Positions 53,352-61,249 are shown, counted from the stretch's first letter. The stretch is DNA of 64,000 nucleotides from JAGOMX01 sp041738135 (GCA_041738135.1 JBGSQK010000071.1:1-64000); one strand, 5' to 3'. Numbers and translations are program-made. Notes: generated by a model not told the origin, from the sequence alone.

Positions 53352-54232
53352 TGTCAGTTCTCGTCAATAAAAATACAAAAGTGATTTGCCAAGGATTTAC
53401 AGGCAACCAAGGCACGTTCCACTCGGAACAGGCTATTGCCTATGGCACGAAGATGGTGGGCGGCGTAACGCCCGGCAAAGGTGGCACCAAACACCTAAAC
53501 CTACCCGTATTTGATACAGTAGCCGATGCCCGTGAAAGCACAGGCGCCGACGCAACTGTTATTTACGTACCCCCACCCTTTGCGGCTGACGCTATCCTAG
53601 AAGCTATCGATGCGGAATTCCCATTGATCGTGTGCATTACCGAGGGCATTCCTGTTCAGGACATGCTGAAAGTGCGTCGTATGTTGGATAGCTCTTCCTC
53701 AAGACTAATCGGACCAAACTGCCCAGGCGTTATCACACCTGACCAGTGTAAGATCGGAATTATGCCAGGCCACATCCATCGCCCAGGCAACATCGGGATT
53801 GTGTCCCGTTCAGGCACTCTGACGTACGAAGCTGTATTCCAAACCACCTTGGTGGGCTTGGGTCAATCTACATGTATCGGTATTGGTGGTGACCCCATCA
53901 ACGGTACAAACTTTGTGGATTGCTTACAGATGTTTGTGGAAGACGATGACACCCACGGCATCATTATGATCGGTGAGATTGGTGGCAGTGCGGAAGAAGA
54001 AGCTGCGGAATTTATCAAAGCTTGTGGCACGAAAAAGCCTGTCACGTCATTTATAGCAGGCGCCACAGCCCCACCAGGCCGTCGCATGGGCCATGCAGGC
54101 GCCATTATTTCTGGTGGTGAAGGAACTGCTCAAGCTAAAATCGATGCTCTACGGTCGGTTGGTGTGAGCATCGCTGAATCACCTGCGGATATCGGCACCA
54201 CAATGGCTGGCATGATGAAGAAGGCTGCGTAA
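53351..54232 (+). CDS. sucD: Succinyl-CoA synthetase alpha subunit
   Basis: 293 residues: Q-G-F-T-G-N-Q-G-T-F-H near the start, C-I-T-E-G-I-P-V-Q-D-M, G-P-N-C-P-G-V-I, and the phosphohistidine loop R-M-G-H-A-G-A-I. It carries the CoA site and the phosphorylated His. It overlaps sucC by one base. Confidence 0.98.
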   Translation: MSVLVNKNTKVICQGFTGNQGTFHSEQAIAYGTKMVGGVTPGKGGTKHLNLPVFDTVADARESTGADATVIYVPPPFAADAILEAIDAEFPLIVCITEGIPVQDMLKVRRMLDSSSSRLIGPNCPGVITPDQCKIGIMPGHIHRPGNIGIVSRSGTLTYEAVFQTTLVGLGQSTCIGIGGDPINGTNFVDCLQMFVEDDDTHGIIMIGEIGGSAEEEAAEFIKACGTKKPVTSFIAGATAPPGRRMGHAGAIISGGEGTAQAKIDALRSVGVSIAESPADIGTTMAGMMKKAA

Positions 54233-54243
54233 TTTATAAGACG

Positions 54244-54276
54244 ATGCTGCACCTGGTTCTACAACCAGTGCAGCAT
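54244..54276. terminator. Hairpin after sucCD
   Basis: ATGCTGCACCTGGTT (54244-54258) pairs with AACCAGTGCAGCAT (54263-54276), one base bulged. It follows the sucD stop by 12 bases. There is no T run, so it may act on mRNA stability as much as on termination. Confidence 0.6.
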
Positions 54277-54289
54277 AGTGTACTAACGA

Positions 54290-54760
54290 CTATTTCCGTA
54301 ACACGTACGTTCCCACCATCATATCGTGCAAACCTTGTTTTCTTTCGGTAAATGCGATCATCAGGTACCCGATGTACAGAATTAATGCAGAAATGTATTG
54401 AGCTAGCAACCTCAAAAAAGCTTTGCCGAAAGAAATTGGCTCATAGTCCAACCCCACAATTTTAAGATCAAGCACAAGCATTCCGTAAGTCGCTTGATGC
54501 TTGGATGACAACAAGTAGGGCTCGTAAAGTAAGGCTATGAAAAAAGCTAATATAATGGCAACGACAGCAAATATACCGAGCAGAGACTCTGCCGTTTCTG
54601 GTGCTAACAAAACATTTATTACCGCGCCAATTGCCAAACATACCACAGCGTAAACACCCAAGATCATACTTATGAATATCTGATCTAGAAGTGCAGCACT
54701 GAATCGAATCCAAAAACCTGCATACCTGGGCTGTTCTACTAAGATTTCCTTATTAACCAT
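54290..54760 (-). CDS. RDD family membrane protein
   Basis: 156 residues from ATG 54760 (GGGAGA upstream); the longer start at 54802 is rejected. The N-terminus has the RDD pattern Y-A-G-F-W-I-R-F-S-A-A-L-L-D, three or four membrane spans follow, and Y-G-M-L-V-L-D-L-K-I-V plus D-M-M-V-G-T-Y-V close it. Members are inner-membrane proteins, some linked to ion transport. Confidence 0.85.
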   Translation of the reverse strand: MVNKEILVEQPRYAGFWIRFSAALLDQIFISMILGVYAVVCLAIGAVINVLLAPETAESLLGIFAVVAIILAFFIALLYEPYLLSSKHQATYGMLVLDLKIVGLDYEPISFGKAFLRLLAQYISALILYIGYLMIAFTERKQGLHDMMVGTYVLRK

Positions 54761-54838
54761 TTTTATCTCCCTACATATTTGTACTATTAGAATATCATGC
54801 ATCCCTTAAAATAAACTTGCGGTTAGGAAGAATTTTAG

Positions 54839-54869
54839 TAAAAAAAATCCCGGCCGTTTGGCCGGGATT
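54839..54869 (-). terminator. Rho-independent terminator
   Basis: On the minus strand AATCCCGGCC (54869-54860) pairs with GGCCGGGATT (54855-54846) across a four-base loop, then seven T. It ends the lipoprotein transcript at 54898 onward. Confidence 0.95.
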
Positions 54870-54897
54870 AATTTAGATATGGATAGTAATTGTTTTC

Positions 54898-55593
54898 TTA
54901 CTTCTTCGCATCAAGTGCTGCTTGATCCGCTAGCTCTTTAGCCTTTTGCTTTTCTTCGCGTTCTTTGGTCTTTTGGAGTAGCTCTTCATGCATGCGGGAT
55001 TTTTGCTCCTCAACAGCTTTACGTTGATCGGCTTCGGCTTTTTGCTGTTTACGCGTTTCTTCTTGTTGCAAACGTTCAGCCATCAGTCGATCAGATTCAA
55101 TCTGCTGTTGACGCTGTTGTTCCGCACGCATGGATTCTTGCTGTGCACGTTCTGCTGAACGCTGCTGTTCTTTTTGAGCCGACTGAGATCTTTTCAACTC
55201 TTCTTGCTGCAGGCGATCTGATTCCAGTTGCTGCTGAGGCTTTTGCTCGTTGCGCATATTTTCCTGTTGTGCACGCTCAGCCTCACGCTGTTGAGCTTTT
55301 TGCTCAGATTGCGTCTTTCTCATCGCTTCCTGCTGCACTCGCTCAGCTTCACGTTGCTGCTGATTACGAGTTGCTTCCTGCTGCACTCGCTCAGCTTCAC
55401 GTTGTTGAGACCTTTGTTGATTGCGTATTTCTTCTTGCTGCAAACGCTCTGCCATCAAGCGATCAGATTCGATCTGCTGCTGGCGCTTGCTCCGTGCGAG
55501 CCGCTTCTTGCTGAGTACGTTCTGCCAGACGTCGTTGCTCTTCTTGCAGGCGAGCGGTTTTTTGTAGCTCTTCCCTATGCAAACGTTCAGCAT
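54898..55593 (-). CDS. 3' part of a frameshifted Gln/Glu/Arg-rich coiled-coil protein
   Basis: This frame has no plausible signal and no good start of its own; it reads on from the lipoprotein ORF at 55463-56263 after a two-base shift near 55485-55492. It consists of repeats such as Q-I-E-S-D-R-L-M-A-E-R-L-Q-Q-E-E. Comparison with an intact repeat inside the same frame (E-Q-Q-R-Q-Q-Q-I-E-S-D, DNA near 55098-55124) shows that E-Q-A-P-A-A at the junction is missing two bases. So it is the C-terminal half of one gene, not an independent one. A terminator follows at 54839. Confidence 0.6.
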   Translation of the reverse strand: MLNVCIGKSYKKPLACKKSNDVWQNVLSKKRLARSKRQQQIESDRLMAERLQQEEIRNQQRSQQREAERVQQEATRNQQQREAERVQQEAMRKTQSEQKAQQREAERAQQENMRNEQKPQQQLESDRLQQEELKRSQSAQKEQQRSAERAQQESMRAEQQRQQQIESDRLMAERLQQEETRKQQKAEADQRKAVEEQKSRMHEELLQKTKEREEKQKAKELADQAALDAKK

Positions 55594-56263
55594 TTTGGCG
55601 ATCCGTTTCCAACTGACGCTTTCTTTCCGTCTCCAATCGTTCTAGATCCTTACGCTGCTTTTCGAGAGCCATACGTTGCTGCTCATTCTGGGCACGAGTT
55701 TCGGCCAATTTCATTTCTGCAATGCGTCGATCCGCTTCCAGACGATCACGTTCAGCGCGCTTTAGATTTTCACGTTCACGATTTAAACGCTCTTCTTCAT
55801 AGCGATACTCATCTTGCTGCAATTTTTCAGCTAGCCGGCGATCTTGACTGATCTGCTGTTGCTTTTTTTGCTCATGACGGCTGTTCATATGACGCAGCTC
55901 TTCATAACGACGGCGCTCTGCTTCCAATTGAACCAGCTGACGACGTTCCGCAGCCAAACGTTCTTGTGCCATGCGCATGTTTTTTTCGGCTCTACGACGT
56001 TCCTTCTTGGAAAGCTTTCTGTTCTTATCCAGATAGTTACGATATTCCCGCTCTTGCAATTCTTGCTTACGCAATGCCTTGTTCAGCTCATATTCACGAT
56101 CCATGATGCGTTGCATTTCATAGTCGCTATATACATTACCGTAAGGCTTTTGATAGGTTGTTTGTGGCGCCACATATCCAGGTGCATTTGTAGCCGTTGG
56201 ACAGCCGGTCAACGTGGCCACAGACATAAGGCAACCCGTTGTAATTAGTAATCTTTTAGACAT
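55463..56263 (-). CDS. 5' part of frameshifted coiled-coil lipoprotein
   Basis: From ATG 56263 (GGAG upstream; ATG 56275 is rejected). Lipobox L-T-G-C at about residues 18-21, then a Tyr-rich short linker and a long Glu/Arg/Gln-rich coiled coil. The N-terminal 130 residues are related to the neighbouring lipoprotein at 56377-57219 (M-S-K-R, CxMS, T-L-x-G-C-P, R-E-x-x-x-N, L-S-K-x-E-R-R). It ends early at 55463 because of a two-base shift; without it the frame continues to 54898. As annotated it may still be made as a truncated lipoprotein. Confidence 0.65.
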   Translation of the reverse strand: MSKRLLITTGCLMSVATLTGCPTATNAPGYVAPQTTYQKPYGNVYSDYEMQRIMDREYELNKALRKQELQEREYRNYLDKNRKLSKKERRRAEKNMRMAQERLAAERRQLVQLEAERRRYEELRHMNSRHEQKKQQQISQDRRLAEKLQQDEYRYEEERLNRERENLKRAERDRLEADRRIAEMKLAETRAQNEQQRMALEKQRKDLERLETERKRQLETDRQNAERLHREELQKTARLQEEQRRLAERTQQEAARTEQAPAADRI

Positions 56264-56347
56264 TATCAACTCCATTTAATTTATACGATCGACCATATAG
56301 GGTGTTCAAAAAGCTGTCAATTAAGTTTTGGACATAGATGCTATACG

Positions 56348-56370
56348 AAAAAGGGGGCATATACCCCCTC
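56348..56370 (-). terminator. Rho-independent terminator
   Basis: On the minus strand GGGGG (56368-56364) pairs with CCCCC (56357-56353) over a six-base loop TATATG, then TTTTT. It lies 6 bases past the lipoprotein stop at 56377. Confidence 0.85.
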
Positions 56371-56376
56371 CTCTCA

Positions 56377-57219
56377 TTAACGATTGTTTTCTTCTCGCTG
56401 CAACTGCAAAGCCAGTTGGTGATCTGCGTCGATTTGACGTTGTACATCATTATTATTCTGCGGGCGCTCCAGAGCTATGGGTGCCTGCTGAACATGATGG
56501 GCACGTTGCTGATGATGTTGAGCGCGCTGGTTTTCCTCTTGCTGCATTCTCATGGCCATCTGGTGATCAGATTGAATCTGGGCCTGACGCTGTTGTTCTT
56601 TTTGTGATTGGCGTTGCTGCTCTCGTTGAGCATTCCTGTTTTCCTCTTGCTGCAGCCTCAATGCCATTTGATGATCGGAATGTATTTGAGCTTGTTGCTG
56701 CTGAGCACGCCCAGAGTTTGATCGTTCCTGCTGCAAGCGTCTCTCTTCCTGGCGATATTCATCTTGCTGCAAGCGTTCAGCTAGCAGTCGGTCTTGTTTA
56801 ATCTGATGTTGCTTGCCTTCATAATTATTATGGCTCTGCACACGCTGTTTTTCATAACGACGACGTTCCTTCTCAAGCTGAGACAACTGGTGACGTTCAG
56901 TCGCTAAGCGCGCACGAGCTACGCGTAGATTTTCCTCAGCAATCCGGCGCTCATGCTTGGAAAGCCTATGATTGTTATGCAAGTATGCATGGAACCTGCG
57001 TTCTTCCAATTCCTGTTGCCTCAGAATTTGATTAATTTGAAACTCTCGAGCAATGATACTTTGCAATCCATTATCATACCCATAAGTTGAATGATACATA
57101 ACAGGAGCACCAGCTGAATAATACTCACCTCGGTAAGACGAATTCGTTGTATTGGGACATCCCGACAAGGTCAGAGCAGACATCAAACAACCAGCAGAAA
57201 CAAGCATACGCTTAGACAT
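56377..57219 (-). CDS. Coiled-coil lipoprotein with four D-x-x-[LM]-A-x-x-[LM]-Q motifs
   Basis: 280 residues; GAGG precedes the ATG. Lipobox L-S-G-C at 18-21. After a Tyr/Ser linker comes a charged coiled coil (70-140) and then four copies of a helical motif: Q-I-K-Q-D-R-L-L-A-E-R-L-Q-Q-D-E, Q-I-H-S-D-H-Q-M-A-L-R-L-Q-Q-E-E, Q-I-Q-S-D-H-Q-M-A-M-R-M-Q-Q-E-E, and Q-I-D-A-D-H-Q-L-A-L-Q-L-Q-R-E-E. The pattern resembles ubiquitin-interacting motifs of the MIU/UIM kind. It is a paralogue of the split gene downstream. The protein should sit in the outer membrane. Confidence 0.68.
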   Translation of the reverse strand: MSKRMLVSAGCLMSALTLSGCPNTTNSSYRGEYYSAGAPVMYHSTYGYDNGLQSIIAREFQINQILRQQELEERRFHAYLHNNHRLSKHERRIAEENLRVARARLATERHQLSQLEKERRRYEKQRVQSHNNYEGKQHQIKQDRLLAERLQQDEYRQEERRLQQERSNSGRAQQQQAQIHSDHQMALRLQQEENRNAQREQQRQSQKEQQRQAQIQSDHQMAMRMQQEENQRAQHHQQRAHHVQQAPIALERPQNNNDVQRQIDADHQLALQLQREENNR

Positions 57220-57541
57220 TATAACCTCAATAAATCAATGTTACAGTTTTTACTTAACTGCCATTATGACACTATCTTGCTATTTTTTTTATGTCAAATG
57301 TGATTTGGTCATAACAGCTATGCTAGCCAGCAGATTAAAACAACGCGCTCTCGACTTTTGACCATCAATCAGCTAATCTATGACCTTAAGGCATTTGTTG
57401 CATAATATATATTAGATAGGTTTTATACAGATTGATGAACAATCCACCCGAAATGATGAGCCCCTTCGCAGAGAACCGTGCCACATGCTTGTCATTGTTT
57501 AAGTATTTGTTATCATTAGAACTTGATTATTGAGCTTTGAT

Positions 57542-57766
57542 ATGTGTATGAATGAATCATCCTTAGACATAGGCACCGAGCCACTTACATTATTTTTTAG
57601 AATTACTTTACCCATAATTTCACCTTATCTGTTGGCGGGATCGATTTTAGCGTTTACACTGTCATTAGACCATACGGTTAATGACTTGGTAACGATCATT
57701 ATTTCCCTAGTGACGTTAAGCGTTACCACTGCAGGCATGATTATGCGACCGAGATTAAAGTTATAA
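57542..57766 (+). pseudogene. Remnant of a polyamine ABC permease (PotC/PotI-like)
   Basis: The frame reads S-S-L-D-I-G-T-E-P, then F-F-R-I-T-L-P-I-I-S-P-Y-L-L-A-G and I-L-A-F-T-L-S-L-D, which is the cytoplasmic EAA loop and last span of spermidine/putrescine permeases. The following S-G-x-x-x-T-L-P ... P-E-I-N segment is missing and the frame resumes with a final hydrophobic span. About 200 N-terminal residues are absent and no partner ABC gene is nearby. It is a decaying fragment. Confidence 0.7.
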
Positions 57767-57812
57767 AACAAATAATTACTATGCCTTTAGGGGCGTTACG
57801 AGAGGAAAAAGA

Positions 57813-58649
57813 ATGTCCAATATGACCAACACCAAGGCTTTTGTCATTGTACTAGGCAATGAAAAAGGCGGCACCGGAAAATCCACCTTATCCATGCACA
57901 TTTTAGTGCATCTGCTACGCATGGGATTTAAGGTGGGCAGCATCGATGTGGATGCTCGCCAAGGAACCTTCAGCAGATACCTAGAAAACCGTGAAGCATA
58001 CAGCAAAAACAACAAGCTTAATTTGTTGATGCCAACTCATTTAGCACTCAACCGCAGCATGCTGGACAATCGTCTGGAAGCGGAAGCCGAAGACAGGCAA
58101 CATATGGAAGAAGCATTCAAAAACCTACAAGATTACGATTTCATCGTTATCGATACACCAGGTAATGATACTTACTTGTCAAGACTATCTCATTCCTATG
58201 CCAACGTGATCATCACGCCTGTGAATGATAGCTTTATCGATCTAGATGTACTCATGAAGATCAAAGATCTGGAAAACAACCTGATCTCACCAAGCCATTA
58301 TTCAGAAATGGTGTGGAATCAGAAGAAAGAACGTCTCATCCGTGACAAGGTCACCATCGATTGGATCGTGATTCGTAACCGTTTGAGCAACCTAGCTTCG
58401 AAAAATAAAGAAGAAATGTGGCGCGTCCTACAACTATTGTCAAAGCGTATCGGCTTCAGGGTTGGCGAAGGCTTTGCCGAACGCGTCATTTTCCGTGAGC
58501 TATTCTTGTCAGGTATGACTGTACTAGATCTGGAAGATACGGGGCAATCCTTGACGCTCTCTCATGTGGCTGCTCGTCAAGAATTACGGAGCCTGTTGAA
58601 CATGCTGAACCTACCGCAGCTAGAAGACCGCCTGCAGCAGGCGAGCTAG
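57813..58649 (+). CDS. mipZ: Division-plane ATPase MipZ
   Basis: 278 residues with the deviant Walker A G-N-E-K-G-G-T-G-K-S-T (15-25), I-D-V-D-A-R-Q, and I-D-T-P-G-N-D. These details (D-A-R-Q, P-G-N-D) and the insert near 155-185 mark MipZ rather than ParA. MipZ binds ParB near the poles and blocks FtsZ, so the Z-ring forms at midcell. AGAGGAAAAAGA precedes the ATG. Confidence 0.92.
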   Translation: MSNMTNTKAFVIVLGNEKGGTGKSTLSMHILVHLLRMGFKVGSIDVDARQGTFSRYLENREAYSKNNKLNLLMPTHLALNRSMLDNRLEAEAEDRQHMEEAFKNLQDYDFIVIDTPGNDTYLSRLSHSYANVIITPVNDSFIDLDVLMKIKDLENNLISPSHYSEMVWNQKKERLIRDKVTIDWIVIRNRLSNLASKNKEEMWRVLQLLSKRIGFRVGEGFAERVIFRELFLSGMTVLDLEDTGQSLTLSHVAARQELRSLLNMLNLPQLEDRLQQAS

Positions 58650-58650
58650 C

Positions 58651-59097
58651 ATGATAATAGCGATACTATTTGGTCTCGCAATTGCACTCCTACTGTTGCG
58701 CTGGTTTTTACGGGCAGACCCTGCTGTCCTCGCCAGCGCACTTAGACGCAGCGCCATCATACTATTAGTGCTGGTCATAGCCTTTCTATTATTCACAGAA
58801 CGACTCAATTTCATATTTCCAACGATGCTTTTCCTCATACCCTTACTTTTACCGACTCTATTGAAGTTTTTAGGGAACGATGCGATTAACGAAAACCCAT
58901 TTAATAAATCCTCCAAAATGACCATCGAGGAAGCCTATGAGATTCTAGATCTGGAACCAGGTGCGAACCGAAAAGAAATACAAGAAGCCCACAAAAGGTT
59001 GATGAAAAAAGTCCATCCCGATACGGGAGGATCAAACTATATGGCGCAGAAATTAAATGAGGCGAAGGATTTGTTACTTGCTAAGAAAGCCAGGTAA
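58651..59097 (+). CDS. Membrane-anchored J-domain protein
   Basis: 148 residues: two hydrophobic spans (about 1-17 and 35-70), then a J-domain with H-P-D at 122-124 (K-K-V-H-P-D-T-G-G). This TIM14-like architecture is found next to mipZ in many alphaproteobacteria. It should stimulate DnaK at the inner membrane. It starts one base after the mipZ stop. Confidence 0.88.
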   Translation: MIIAILFGLAIALLLLRWFLRADPAVLASALRRSAIILLVLVIAFLLFTERLNFIFPTMLFLIPLLLPTLLKFLGNDAINENPFNKSSKMTIEEAYEILDLEPGANRKEIQEAHKRLMKKVHPDTGGSNYMAQKLNEAKDLLLAKKAR

Positions 59098-59161
59098 TTG
59101 AGTACGGGGGATAACGAGTCTGGTTCACTACTAAAGCCAATCATTAATTCTGCCCCCCGGT

Positions 59162-59280
59162 GTCATCCCCGCGGAGGCGGGGATCCAGCACAAGAAGTGG
59201 AGTGAAGCGACTCAAAATAGTCTATATAGCAGCAGCGACGCTGCACATTTGCGCTGGATTCCCGCCTTCGCGGGAATGAC
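59162..59280. repeat. Palindromic repeat, family A, 119 bp
   Basis: Starts GTCATCCCCGCGGAGGCGGG and ends CCTTCGCGGGAATGAC. The interior GAAGCGACTCAAAATAGTCT is nearly identical to the copies at 21141 and 43045. It lies between the J-domain gene and the convergent DUF378 gene. Confidence 0.96.
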
Positions 59281-59326
59281 AAATGGGGTGCAGAATTAAT
59301 GAATTAACATACTACCCCCACGAAAA

Positions 59327-59527
59327 TCACATCATACCGCTTGTAACTATAATTATGTACAGAGCGGATGCACCGATCAGGATATATACAACTTTTGTCG
59401 CAAAGCTGCCCTCACCAAAGACTCTGGCGATGACATTCATGTCAAATACGCCAATCATTCCCCAGTTGAGAGCACCAATAAAGACGAGCAATCTCGCTAA
59501 AACGCCGATTAGATAAAGAATTTCCAT
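59327..59527 (-). CDS. DUF378 membrane protein (copy 1)
   Basis: 66 residues, two membrane spans: L-L-V-F-I-G-A-L-N-W-G-M-I-G-V-F, the DUF378 signature (G-x-x-N-W-G-x-x-G), and V-V-Y-I-L-I-G-A-S-A-L-Y. Function of the family is unknown. AGGTG precedes the ATG. It is one of three copies in a row. Confidence 0.85.
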   Translation of the reverse strand: MEILYLIGVLARLLVFIGALNWGMIGVFDMNVIARVFGEGSFATKVVYILIGASALYIIIVTSGMM

Positions 59528-59772
59528 AGAGCACCTATAGTTATCGTTGTTGATGCAATTAAATGCGCATAGTGGATACTAGCAAATTAAAATACATATA
59601 ACAAGTTAGCATAATTCGTTATAGAATTCATTGAGATAAGACGGCTCCTGGGCGGGTTATCAGGAATGGTGCAAAGCACCTAGCAATAACCCTGCCCCCT
59701 ACAAGTAATACTTATTTCACTTGAACCTCGCCATAAGAACGAGAGCAAGCGTTTCGTAAGAAAAAAAGCCCC

Positions 59773-59973
59773 TTACAGGACTTTGAGCAAAACTAGCAGC
59801 ATCTCCAAGCCAGCCAGTCCGACTAGAACGTAGATTATCCTTGCTAGAACACTTCCCTCACCAAAGATACTTGCCACCAGGTCCAAGCCGAACAATCCGA
59901 CTAGCCCCCAGTTAATAGCGCCTATAATGACGAGAACAGTAGCAACTGTAGTAAGTATTACGTGAAATTCCAT
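59773..59973 (-). CDS. DUF378 membrane protein (copy 2)
   Basis: 66 residues from ATG 59973 (AGGTGAT upstream; the longer start at 60009 is rejected). Motif V-I-I-G-A-I-N-W-G-L-V-G-L-F-G-L-D-L-V is intact, followed by V-Y-V-L-V-G-L-A-G-L. A palindrome at 60000-60015 lies upstream. It is more like copy 3 than copy 1. Confidence 0.87.
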   Translation of the reverse strand: MEFHVILTTVATVLVIIGAINWGLVGLFGLDLVASIFGEGSVLARIIYVLVGLAGLEMLLVLLKVL

Positions 59974-59999
59974 AATATCACCTATAGTTTCACATGTAA

Positions 60000-60015
60000 T
60001 GCACACCATTGTGCA
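60000..60015. promoter_or_regulatory. Palindrome TGCACA-N4-TGTGCA upstream of DUF378 copy 2
   Basis: TGCACACCATTGTGCA, 27 bases before the ATG of the copy at 59773-59973. The same arms occur before copy 3. A further TAGCACAATGGTG run follows at 60027-60038. It could be an operator. Confidence 0.5.
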
Positions 60016-60176
60016 TAATTTATATTAGCACAATGGTGTAGTTTTTACAATAATTTGCATCACTTAATACCACTTTTTGTCAATTTTAATTCTATTTTAA
60101 CCATTTTCAAGCAGCTTGTTAACATAATATTAATTTTAAGTTAACTAATAGCATTTTATCTACTTGTTCTCGATTA

Positions 60177-60425
60177 TTATTTAGCATTAATCTTCAGAGA
60201 AAATACTTCATGCTCCACAGGAGCACCCATAAAGCCAAGCCACAGCAAGCCTATATACAGAGCTGCAAGACCTACGAGCACATAAACAACTCGTGAAAGC
60301 ACTGTGCCGGGTCCGAAGATTCTAGCAACCAAGTCTAAACCAATAAGACCTACCAGTAGCCAGTTTAACCCACCTACCACCAATAGTACTTTGGCAGCGT
60401 TCAGAAGAAATAGATTGATATCCAT
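60177..60425 (-). CDS. DUF378 membrane protein (copy 3)
   Basis: 82 residues: V-V-G-G-L-N-W-L-L-V-G-L-I-G-L-D-L-V-A-R-I, then V-V-Y-V-L-V-G-L-A-A-L-Y, with a longer C-terminus (F-M-G-A-P-V-E-H-E). The motif has Trp-Leu rather than Trp-Gly after the Asn. AAGGTG precedes the ATG. A palindrome at 60454-60469 lies upstream. Confidence 0.86.
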   Translation of the reverse strand: MDINLFLLNAAKVLLVVGGLNWLLVGLIGLDLVARIFGPGTVLSRVVYVLVGLAALYIGLLWLGFMGAPVEHEVFSLKINAK

Positions 60426-60453
60426 AATTACACCTTATCTTATAGTTGTTTAA

Positions 60454-60469
60454 TGCACACAATTGTGCA
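60454..60469. promoter_or_regulatory. Palindrome TGCACA-N4-TGTGCA upstream of DUF378 copy 3
   Basis: TGCACACAATTGTGCA, 29 bases before the ATG of the copy at 60177-60425. Arms are identical to the site at 60000-60015, and both sit at about the same distance before a DUF378 start. Confidence 0.52.
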
Positions 60470-60598
60470 TATTTTATTATACTATATTTTCATAAGATAT
60501 GGGTGAGATTTTAATTTGTTACTCAAGTTAAGAAATACTTGATACATCAGCAATGACGGGTGCATTTTATTGCCTGAGCAATAGGAACAATGGAGAAA

Positions 60599-60647
60599 AG
60601 CCTTCCAATGCCTTGCCGGCTCAAGGCCGGGGAGACACGGGAAGGCT
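60599..60647 (-). terminator. Hairpin with family D core after the cold-shock gene
   Basis: AGCCTTCC (60599-60606) pairs with GGAAGGCT (60640-60647); the loop has the inner pair CCGGC/GCCGG around CTTGAGCC. On the minus strand a short T run follows. It lies just past the stop of the gene at 60665. The GAGCCGG core also occurs in the repeat at 29161-29271. Confidence 0.65.
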
Positions 60648-60664
60648 GTAATTTTTTGAAATAC

Positions 60665-61249
60665 TTAATAAGGAAATGATTCCCGTTCGAAGCCTGCTTG
60701 CTCAGTGTTGTTTTTCATAACACTCACCGACCATGCTTGTGGGCCTTGATCCGTGAAGGCTACTTGCATACGAACTCTGTCGCCTGGTTGCAGCTTTTCC
60801 ATACCGTGCCTGCGAAGGACACTGGAATGAACAAAAATTTCACGATCCGTACCTTCTGGCATAATAAAGCCAAAACCACGAATGGCGTTGAACCACTTCA
60901 CGATACCGTACATTTCTTGAAGGGAGCGATTGGGGACTGAACTGGGGCCTCGGGCGTCAAATCCTTCGACTTTATTTCTGACTTCTAGGATTTCACGAAC
61001 TTGCCGACCGGCTTGTCCGTCACATATTTTGCAGAGTAACTCGGTGCCCGCACCTAAGTGCTGAAAACCTGCCGCATCGACCACTGAGAAATGAAGGAAG
61101 ATATCTTCGGAACTCACTTTGGGAATAACAAAACCAAATCCTTTTACTGGATTAAACCACTTTACAATACACTCGATAGTCTCACAATTTAGACCTTCTG
61201 TATCGTTATCAAAGTTCGGCGGGTAAACTACTTCACCTGCGTAATTCAT
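60665..61249 (-). CDS. Double cold-shock-domain protein
   Basis: 194 residues with two cold-shock domains: I-V-K-W-F-N-P-V-K-G-F-G-F-V (about 28-85) and I-V-K-W-F-N-A-I-R-G-F-G-F-I (about 114-175). Each has the RNP1-like K-G-F-G-F/R-G-F-G-F and F-x-H-x-S motif. This twin form is typical of alphaproteobacteria, where it binds single-stranded RNA. GGAGAGAAGG precedes the ATG. Expression control is not visible. Confidence 0.93.
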   Translation of the reverse strand: MNYAGEVVYPPNFDNDTEGLNCETIECIVKWFNPVKGFGFVIPKVSSEDIFLHFSVVDAAGFQHLGAGTELLCKICDGQAGRQVREILEVRNKVEGFDARGPSSVPNRSLQEMYGIVKWFNAIRGFGFIMPEGTDREIFVHSSVLRRHGMEKLQPGDRVRMQVAFTDQGPQAWSVSVMKNNTEQAGFERESFPY

